Source: Bacteriovoracaceae bacterium (GTDB taxonomy: Bacteria; Bdellovibrionota; Bacteriovoracia; Bacteriovoracales; Bacteriovoracaceae). Taken from it: 15,226 nucleotides of DNA. The translations under genes and the position numbers were made by a program. Shown one piece after another: positions 1 to 8,500 of this stretch. The notes beneath the pieces are model-generated. The model did no database searches and was not told the origin of the DNA. It worked only from the letters and a program-made list of their open reading frames with translations. The stretch's first letter is position 1, and each line of letters opens with the position of its first letter. The stretch lies in NCBI GenBank assembly GCA_947442115.1, contig CANEVK010000027.1, positions 1 to 15,226 on the forward strand. Direction: 5' to 3'.

Positions 1-780
1 TATAAAATTTTTAAATTACCCCTTGGCACAAAGAATGCTGCTCTTTATAACCGAGAAGTGCATTTAGAGTATGAAGCGACTCATCCACAAGCTTCAGATC
101 CCAACGTGGCCCGCATCGAAAAGACAGAACAATTTTCTTTTGTGATTCATCAAAGTTATGAAGCTGCTCGAACTGACCGCTGGATTGATCAAAAATTTAA
201 AAATGATCTCATATGGTTTGTAGATAGCTTCACTACACTGCCTAAAGACTATAAAACGATTATTCGTTCAGAACAGTTAAAAGGCCCGATGCTGATTGAG
301 ACCAATTTAAGAGTTGAAAAAGCAGGATTTAATCATCTCCTTGAAAGCTCAGAAAATACCGTCTTCTCTCAGATCGCCTCGGTCTGTGGATCTCGAAAAA
401 TTTCTGAATGGGCCGATGAAAACTCAAGAGCTCAATTGCTTCGTAAACTTCAAGTCGGTGCAGAAAAGTGTGTCAAGACCATTGGGTCGCACTTCATTGA
501 TTTCAAAAATGACTACAAACAGAATCAACTTAAACCCTCCCTGGTTAAGTTCAAGACCTTTTTGACAAAATATTTTAAGAAGGCAGAAAATCTTGAAGCC
601 TTAAGTGCTCTTTTTGGTCCCTCCAATACATTCATTCATGGACAGCTTAAGGCCACCACTCAGGCCAACGCTCAGTTTGTGACTTCGTTTTCTACTGGAC
701 AATTTCGAGGGCTCGGGGTTATTGATAACTTCAAAAGATCCTTGGGTTCAAGGCAACCGGCCAGTATTGTAAGTGAGTAA
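1..780 (+). CDS. Unrecognised protein, 5'-truncated by the window edge
   Basis: The reading frame is open from base 1 to the TAA at 778-780, so the gene begins outside the window. The GTG at 58 is inside the frame and need not be the start. About 259 residues are visible. The product looks soluble: it has many charged residues, no membrane segment in this part, and a Lys-rich helical-looking middle (roughly 130-190 of the visible part). The last third is Gly/Phe/Ser-rich. I recognise no catalytic motif or family. Two Cys residues are visible, in the segments SVCGSRK and EKCVKTIG. The Sua5 gene starts 3 nt after its stop, so the two are probably co-transcribed and perhaps translationally coupled. 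That arrangement alone does not indicate a shared function. Confidence 0.75.
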   Translation, partial: YKIFKLPLGTKNAALYNREVHLEYEATHPQASDPNVARIEKTEQFSFVIHQSYEAARTDRWIDQKFKNDLIWFVDSFTTLPKDYKTIIRSEQLKGPMLIETNLRVEKAGFNHLLESSENTVFSQIASVCGSRKISEWADENSRAQLLRKLQVGAEKCVKTIGSHFIDFKNDYKQNQLKPSLVKFKTFLTKYFKKAENLEALSALFGPSNTFIHGQLKATTQANAQFVTSFSTGQFRGLGVIDNFKRSLGSRQPASIVSE

Positions 781-783
781 GTC

Positions 784-1764
784 GTGACAAAGTTATCCAT
801 TTCTCAAGCGCAAGAACTTCTGCTTAAAGGGGACGTCGTTGCGATTCCTACCGAAACCGTCTACGGACTGGCCGGATGGATTTTTTCTGAGGAAGGTCTG
901 AAAAAAATTTTTTCCACTAAAGAGCGCCCTTTTTTTGATCCTCTCATCGTTCACATCGATACCATTGAGAAAGCAAAACTTCTCTCTTCAGAGTGGACAG
1001 TTGTGCATGATATTTTAGCGAAAGCTTGCTGGCCTGGACCCTTAACTCTTATTGCAAAAAAATCCGAACTTGTTCACCCTCTTATAACTTCAGGTTTAGA
1101 TTCAGTAGGACTTCGTTGTCCAAATCATCCTCTAACTCTCGATCTTCTTTCCAAAATGGAAGGAGGACTCGCGGCCCCGAGTGCTAATAAGTTTGGAAAA
1201 ACGTCGCCAACAACGGCTGAGCATGTGATTGAAGAATTTGCTCATTCAGTGAAAGTTCTTGAAGGCGGAGCTTGTGAAGTGGGTATCGAATCGACCGTGG
1301 CCGGAGTGGAATATTTTCAAGGCTTGTGGAGCGTCCTCATTTATCGTCCGGGATATTTTAGTGCTCAAAAGCTTCAACAAATTCTAAACGACGCTGGCAT
1401 CAACGGAAATGTTTCCTATGCAGAAAGCCCCGTGGCACCTGGGCAACTCAAGCATCACTACATGCCCAACATTCCTCTGATCATCATCCCTGAGAATCGG
1501 AACTGGTCTGATGTTAAGGATAGTATTGAAACTAAGCTAAATTTAACTTTTTCTCAGCCTGCTCTTTGGAAACTACCCTCGGATCCCATCATGGCGGCCA
1601 GAGAGCTTTACCAAAAGCTCAGGGATTTTTCTCAGCATGGCCATGATTTGATCCTAGTCGCCCGAAATGCTGAAGATAAAAGCGAAGACTGGAAAGGCAT
1701 TTGGAACCGGTTAAATAAAGCTAAGACCCTTGAGCTAACCGACCAGTTTACTTGGGTGGAATAA
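784..1764 (+). CDS. sua5: L-threonylcarbamoyladenylate synthase, long Sua5 form
   Basis: The family makes threonylcarbamoyl-AMP from threonine, bicarbonate and ATP. This is the first step of t6A formation at position 37 of ANN-decoding tRNAs, in the cytoplasm. The 326-residue product has the YrdC/TsaC domain at about 5-195: IPTETVYGL (21-29), the K46-x-R48 pair in STKERP, WPGPLTLI (83-90), LRCPNHP (110-116), APSANKFGKTSPT (131-143), the GIESTV segment (167-172) and RPG (188-190). The linker APGQLKHHYMP (218-228) matches the Sua5 linker that closes over the active site. Residues from about 229 form the Sua5 C-terminal domain, which short TsaC enzymes lack. The GTG start at 784 follows the previous stop by 3 nt and has only a weak ribosome site, so coupling to the upstream gene is likely. 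All key motifs appear intact. Confidence 0.95.
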   Translation: MTKLSISQAQELLLKGDVVAIPTETVYGLAGWIFSEEGLKKIFSTKERPFFDPLIVHIDTIEKAKLLSSEWTVVHDILAKACWPGPLTLIAKKSELVHPLITSGLDSVGLRCPNHPLTLDLLSKMEGGLAAPSANKFGKTSPTTAEHVIEEFAHSVKVLEGGACEVGIESTVAGVEYFQGLWSVLIYRPGYFSAQKLQQILNDAGINGNVSYAESPVAPGQLKHHYMPNIPLIIIPENRNWSDVKDSIETKLNLTFSQPALWKLPSDPIMAARELYQKLRDFSQHGHDLILVARNAEDKSEDWKGIWNRLNKAKTLELTDQFTWVE

Positions 1765-1808
1765 TTTTCCTTTTAAATCTCTGATGCAATTCACGCTAAA
1801 ATATTTCG
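1765..1808 (+). other. Short intergenic gap
   Basis: These 44 bp separate the Sua5 gene from the barrel gene. They are AT-rich and contain a TAAAAT hexamer at 1797-1802. That is too close to the GTG start at 1809 to be a normal -10 box unless the transcript is leaderless. No hairpin terminator is visible, so read-through from the Sua5 gene is plausible. Confidence 0.3.
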
Positions 1809-2513
1809 GTGAAGCTCGCTCTGTTGATTCTTTTTATTTCATTCCAAGCCTTAGCGGAACTCAATCATGAGACCCATGATTTTTCAATTGAGTATGGTCT
1901 GGCCTATCAAACTTTAAAAGCTGAACAAAAAGATAACGGCTCTACCGGAAGATTCACCAGTGATCAAAATCCCTATTGGATTGGTGGCTACACTTATAAA
2001 CTCACTCAAAACTGGGGTGTTCGCCTTTTTGGTGGAATAAGCCTCATTCGCTTTAATGAACCGGATTTCGGAACTCTGAAAAATGAAGACCAATCTCTTA
2101 ATCACTATGGACTTGAACTCATTCATAAAACATCCCTACTTTCTAAGTTAAGCTATTTTTACTCTGAACAGGATCGTCCGCTCTACTATGCCAAATCCCC
2201 AGGGGTCTATGAAATAACTAAAGAAAAATTCTTGCAGGCCGGGATGCATTTTTCCCTCGGTCAAAGGCGCCGAATTGGTCTTATCTGGGGAACTGGACTA
2301 AAATTATTCACTATGTTTCCGGCCCATGGGGGAAATGTGGTCACAGAGACCGGGGGCGGACTAGAAGGATATGCACGACTTGGCTGGGTTGACCCCTTTG
2401 GAACACTCTACCAAATAAAAGGCATTTACCAGGCTGCAAGTGCCCCAAATGCCGATGTGAATTTTACCCATGAAATACTCGGATATTCTTTTTTAATCAG
2501 CCATACTTTCTGA
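1809..2513 (+). CDS. Secreted protein, probable outer-membrane beta-barrel
   Basis: The 234-residue product begins with a short Sec signal peptide: Lys at 2, a hydrophobic stretch at 3-12, and an ALA site after residue 16. The mature part has alternating polar and aromatic residues typical of amphipathic strands, with many Tyr, Trp and Gly residues in short strand-turn units (for example WIGGYTYKL, NWGVRLFGG, RRIGLIWGTGL). It ends in SFLISHTF. A C-terminal Phe is the usual BAM recognition feature of outer-membrane barrels. The size would suit about 8-10 strands, but this is an estimate by eye. No specific family is recognised. The GTG at 1809 is chosen because it gives a complete signal peptide, although no strong ribosome site precedes it. 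The gene lies 79 bp upstream of the giant lipoprotein gene in the same direction. Confidence 0.7.
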   Translation: MKLALLILFISFQALAELNHETHDFSIEYGLAYQTLKAEQKDNGSTGRFTSDQNPYWIGGYTYKLTQNWGVRLFGGISLIRFNEPDFGTLKNEDQSLNHYGLELIHKTSLLSKLSYFYSEQDRPLYYAKSPGVYEITKEKFLQAGMHFSLGQRRRIGLIWGTGLKLFTMFPAHGGNVVTETGGGLEGYARLGWVDPFGTLYQIKGIYQAASAPNADVNFTHEILGYSFLISHTF

Positions 2514-2522
2514 CTAAATTTC

Positions 2523-2568
2523 CTTAATTATTAAGCCGATAGACCAGTTATTAAGGGTCTCTTAATAA
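2523..2568 (+). promoter_or_regulatory. Cluster of TTATTAAG repeats before the giant lipoprotein gene
   Basis: The 8-mer TTATTAAG occurs at 2528-2535 and 2548-2555, exactly 20 bp apart, and its exact reverse complement CTTAATAA is at 2561-2568. The second and third copies form an 8-bp perfect inverted repeat with a 5-nt loop. The first copy is part of a second dyad, CTTAAT-T-ATTAAG (2523-2535). The 20-bp spacing is close to two turns of B-DNA, which would suit a regulator that binds one face. A weak AT-rich terminator for the upstream gene is the alternative: a T-rich stretch (CTCTTTT) follows the hairpin at 2571, but the stem has no GC core. Confidence 0.4.
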
Positions 2569-2592
2569 GACTCTTTTAGCTGAGAAGAGGAA

Positions 2593-5500
2593 ATGGCTGG
2601 AAAGATACTTTTACTGATCTCCATCATGATGCTCATGTTGAGTGCGGGTTGTAATAACCCTAATGGTGAATCTGTTGTTTCTGCCAATCACACCCCACTC
2701 TTAAAACCTCCAGGCGCGTTTAAGTTTTCTCAAATTGTTGCGGCCAATGGAAATGTAACATTTCAGTGGCAACCTTCCGCTCGAGTGGCAAGTTACAAAA
2801 TCTACATGGGAACTACAGAGAATGATATTTCAACTCCTGTTGATGTCACGAGCTGTACTCTGAGCTCTCGCTCATGTGCGCTGACTGGACTTATACCTTC
2901 AACTCTCTACTATTTTAAAATTGAAGCTATTAATACTGCAGGAACGACAGTTATTTCTCCTCTAGGCTCAGCGCTTTCAGTAGATGCTTTTGATATTAGC
3001 TCTTCTTCTGCTGGAGATGGACAAATTAGTTTGAGTTGGGGAGCTTCAACGAGAGCTACTAAGTACAACATTGTTTATGGAACAAGCTCTGGCTCTTACA
3101 CGTCCACTGCTTCTAATGTGACTTCTCCCTACACTCTAACAGGACTAAATAACGGAAAGACATATTATTTAAAAGTTGTGGCGAGTAATGCCAACAATGG
3201 TTATGTTCTAAGCACCTCTGAAGCTAGTGAAAAACCTTTAGGACTTCCAACTGTTCCCTCTGGAGTTACCGCTCTTGCTCAACCTAGTCATATCGAACTA
3301 GATTGGACGAGTGTTCCAGGTGCCGATAGTTACCAAATCTATCGCGGAACCTCTTCAGGATCATTGACTCAATTGGCTTCAAATGTTGTAGCAAATAATT
3401 ACTCTGATACATCTATCGTAGATGGTACGACTTACTATTACGCTATCAAAGCTTACAACGGACTTATTTCACCGCTTTCATCTGAAGTTTCTGGTAAATC
3501 TATTCCGGCTTTTAATATGACTTCATTGAGTGCGGCACCTTCAGCAAACCAACTGACTGTCGCATGGCCAACAGTTGCGGGTGCAGACAGCTTTGATGTC
3601 CAATACGGTACAACACCCTCAAGCATGATTTTTAGCGCAACAAATGTGACATCCCCTTATGTGCTAACGGGCTTAACTGGTGGGACAACTTACTACGTTA
3701 AAGTGTTGGCAAAAAATGCAGTGGGAAGTGGAACTACTCAAACCTCGACGAACCAATTACAAGCAGCTCCGATTGCAACCATTGCTGCACCAACTGGACT
3801 TACAGCTGCCGCAACCCCTGGCTCAGTCACACTGACTTGGTCGGCAGTCACAGGATCTTCGAGCTATGAAATTCTTCGCTCTAGCACGAGTGGTGGTCCC
3901 TACACATCCCTTCAATCTGGTATCGGAGCAACAAGTTTTACCGACTCAAGTGTTGTGAATGGAACAAGTTATTACTATGTGGCCCGCTCCTACAATGGTT
4001 ACTCATCTGTGAACTCAGCTATAGTAGCGGCCAAACCAATTGCAAGTTTTTCCATTTCATCCGTATCCTCGACTTCATCGACTTCGCTTCAACTCTCTTG
4101 GATTGCTCCAGCTGGAGCTGATGCGTTTGATCTTGTTTATGGTACATCACCTTCGAGCTTAACGAGTTCTGTCTCAGGCATTTCATCGCCTTATAATTTA
4201 ACAGGACTCAGTGCAAACACAACTTATTACCTAGCGATCCGTGGAAGAAATTCCGTGGGTACCGGAACCAACCTTCTTTCTTCTCAAAGTTCTCAAAAAA
4301 CATCTTCAGCCGCTCCGACCAGTATTGCTGTCGTGGCTTCACCGGGACAAACTGTTCTTTCTTGGACAGCACCTGCTGGTGCAACTTCTTTCAAAATTTA
4401 TCGAAGCACGGCTTCAGGTTCTGCTAACTATAACGAAATTAGCAATAATACTTCTTCTTCACCCTACACAGACACAGCTGTTTCTAATGGTACGACTTAT
4501 TTTTATGCTGTGAAAGCGAGCAACGGAACTGACTCTGCTTACTCAAGTGAAGTGAGTGCTCGACCAATCGAAAATTTTAATATGACTTCAGTCAATATCG
4601 TTTCGGCTACATCCGCAAGTTTGGTTTGGCCAACAGTGACGGGAGCTGCAACCTATGATCTAAGATACGGAACATCATCGACATCTTTAACTTCGACTCT
4701 CACTGGTATCACGTCACCTTATACTGTGACAGGTCTTACAGCTGGTTCTACTTACTACTTCTCCATCCGTGCAAAAAATACCATCGGTGGAACAACTTAT
4801 GTTGATAGTACCAATACCTTAAATCAAACCATGTCTGCTTCCGCTCCTACTGGAGTCGTCGCAACTTCAGGCACCGGTCAAATCTCCTTGAGTTGGAATA
4901 CAGTGGCTACAGCTTTAAGCTACAATGTCTACCGCGGTACAGTCTCAGGCGTTCTTACTCAACTGGCCAGTGGAATAACGAGCACGAGTTATGTTGACTC
5001 TTCAGTTTCAGATGGAACTCAGTATTTTTATACCATCAGAACTTTTAATGGAACTGAATCATCGAATTCAAGTCAAGTGACTGGGATGTCGATTGCAAAC
5101 TTCGCGCTTACTTCTGTCTCACCAACTTCGAGTACATCTCTTACGATCTCATGGCCATCTGTACTTGGTGCTCAAACATATGATGTGCTTTACCGGAATA
5201 ATCCGACGGGCACTTACACAACGGCCTCTAATAAAACGTCTCCATTTATTTTAACTGGACTCGTGGCCAATACGACTTACTATGTTGTAGTTAAGGCAAA
5301 AAATACCATTGGATCAGGATTCTCTGTCAATTCATCTAATGAGCTTTCTCAGATTACACCTGTAGTAGCGCCGGCTTCACTAGTTGCGACGTTATCCTCT
5401 GGCGATATCAATCTCACATGGGGAAGTGTCACGGGTGCCTCTAGCTATTCAATTTATCGCTCTACGACCTCGGGCAGTTTTTCAACTCCACTTGCTACTG

Positions 5501-8500
5501 GTCTGACTTCCGCCACTTATGCTGACACAACAACATCTAGTGGAACAACTTACTACTATGTTGTATCAGCTTTCAACGGAGCTGAGTCAGCCAACTCATC
5601 TCAGGTATCTATCAAACCTATTGATGCCTTCAGTATTTCAAGTGCGTCTGTCGCAAGCTCTACGAGTATTGTTCTTACCTGGCCAGCGGTGACTGGAGCA
5701 GATTCTTATGATGTGAAGTATGGAACAAATCCGGCAAGTTTAACAACTCTTGCGACTCAAACGAGTCCAAAAACATTTACTGGTCTATCGGCCAATACCA
5801 CCTACTACTTTGTGGTCATAGCTAAAAATGCTGTCGGATCCGGCAGTAGCGAAAGCTCTGCTCAAGTAAGTGCTAAAACACCAACTGCAGCTCCTGGCCC
5901 AGTGAGTGCTTCTGCCACTCCATCGCAGATTGCTTTAAGCTGGCCAGCAGTGACTGGTGCGACATCTTATAATATCTATCGAGGCACTAGCGCTGGCGCA
6001 AGAACTCTCCTCGCTTCAGCTGCAACGAACTCCTATAATGATGGAGCTGTTTCCAATGGAACAGATTATTTCTATACTGTTCGTGCCACCAATGGAGCTG
6101 AATCAACAGATTCTACCGAAGTCTCAGCAAAAGCGATTGGAGTTATTTCGATTTCAAGTACTTCAGTCTTGAGTTCAACCAGCATTCAAATTAATTGGAA
6201 TTCTGCAGCTGGAGCAGATTCTTATGACGTCAAGTACGGTACAAATCCTGCAAGTTTAACAACTCTAACTGGTCAAACAAGCCCTAAGACTTTTACAGGG
6301 CTTACTACCAACACCACTTATTATTTTATTGTTGTTGGTAAAAATACCACTGGTGCTGGAACCAATTATTCATCGGCCCAGACTTCAGCAACCACTGCTT
6401 TTGGAGCACCATCTGGACTAGCGACTTCAGGGACTCCTGGTCAAGTTGCCCTCAGCTGGAACTCCGTAAGTGGGGCCTCTCAGTACAAAATTTTCCGAGG
6501 AACCACTTCTGGTTCGCTCTCACAGCTTTCGACCTCTACCACTAATTCTTATACTGACTCTACAGTCAGTGACGGGACTGTTTATTTTTATACCGTCAGG
6601 GCCTTCAACGGTACTGACTCTGCAGACTCAACTGAAGTCTCTATTAAAACCATTGCACCAATAACAATCACAGCTGCAACAGTCCTTGGGCCAACAAGTA
6701 TTGATCTGACTTGGCCAAGTGTCGCAGGAGCTGATTCCTATGATGTTAAATATGGGACGAATCCTGCGAGCTTAACCACACTCCCTTCTCAGACGAGTCC
6801 AAAATCTTTCACAACACTAAGTGCAAATACGGCATACTATTTTGTGGTCGTTGCAAAGAATACGACAGGTACAAGTACTTCTCTGAATTCAGATACAGTA
6901 AGTGCCACAACTCCTTTTGCTGCTCCAACTGGTTTAATCGCCTCTGCAACTCCTGGTCAGGTGGGATTGAACTGGACAGCCGTTTCTGGAGCTACGTCTT
7001 ATAAGGTTTATCGAGGAACTAGTTCTGGTGCACTTAGCTTGTTAGGTTCATCTTCCACCAATGCCTACTTGGATACGACTGCCGTAAATGGTACCACATA
7101 CTTTTATACCGTACGGGCCTACAATGGTCTTGAGTCTGCTGACTCCAATGAGGTGAGTACGCAACCGATCAGTAATTTTTCTCTCACTGCAGCCTCTGCG
7201 GCTTCTGCGAGTTCAATTAATCTAACTTGGGGATCAGCAACAGGTGCATCCACATATGATGTTCAGTATGGAACAAGTCCTGGCGTCTACCTGACTACTG
7301 TTTCGGGAGTAACATCACCTTATACACTTGGATCACTTTCTTCAGGTACTACTTATTACATCAACATCCGAGCAAGAAATACCGTCGGTTCTGGAACAAC
7401 TCATGATTCAAATGAGCTTAACGCCAAAACAGGACTTGGGGCCCCTGCAACTTTATCACTCGTCGGCTCTTCAACGAATGTGGCCATCAGCTGGTCAGCT
7501 GTCAGTGGTGCGACTAACTATAATGTTTATCGTGGTACGAGCAGTGGTGTTTACTCTCAATTAGCGGCAGCAGTTACGGCCACGAGCTATACTGACTCGA
7601 CTGCGGCCAATGGCACGACCTATTTTTATGTTGTCCGATCCAATAATGGAATTGAGTCAGTGAACTCCACAGAAAAATCTATTCAAACAGTTGGAAGCTT
7701 TACGCTCTCTTCTGTGACAGTCAATTCTTCATCAGCTCTCACTGTGGCCTGGGGTTCTGCTTCGGGTGCAGCGACTTATGATGTGATTTATCGTCCAACA
7801 TCTGTTGGAGCTTCCACCACTTTGACTAATAAGACCTCACCTTTTAGCATCACTGGATTAGCAGCAGCGACAAGCTACTCCGTTTCAGTCAAAGCCTCCA
7901 ACGTTGTAGGTGTAGGAGCAAGTTACACCACTACAGAAACGGCAGCGACCACTTCCACAGCTCCACCTTCTACACTGACTGCGAGCACCACTCCAGGAAA
8001 TGTGAGCTTGAGCTGGAGTGCTGTAACGGGAGCAACTGGTTATAAAGTTTATAGAGGAACGACAACTGGAGTCTATTCACTTCTTGCAACAGTAGCGGTT
8101 TCTCCTACCACTTACACAGACTCAACGGCCGTGAATGGAACTCAGTACTTCTATGTTGTTCGCGCCACTAATGGAACTGAGTCTGCCAACTCATCTGAAG
8201 CGACAGCAACACCGATTAGTAGTTTTACGATCTCAAGTCTCTCAGTCATTTCTTCAACCAGTCTGCAAGTCTCATGGGCCGCCACTGCCGGGGCCGCAAG
8301 TTATGATGTGTATTACCGTACCTCGACTGGAAGTTATGGAGCACCGATAACGGGAGTGACATCTCCGTACACCGTTTCTGGTCTCTCTCCAAATACGACC
8401 TATGTTTTCAAAATCAATGCTAAGAATGCCATTGGTTCAGGTTCATCTGTTTTTACTGCAGAGTCCTCTCAAATCACACCAGTCGCAGCTCCAACATCAT

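Noticed and set aside
58..780. GTG at 58 as the start of the first gene
   Set aside because: The frame is open upstream to base 1 with codons of similar character, and no ribosome site precedes the GTG. The gene more likely begins outside the window.
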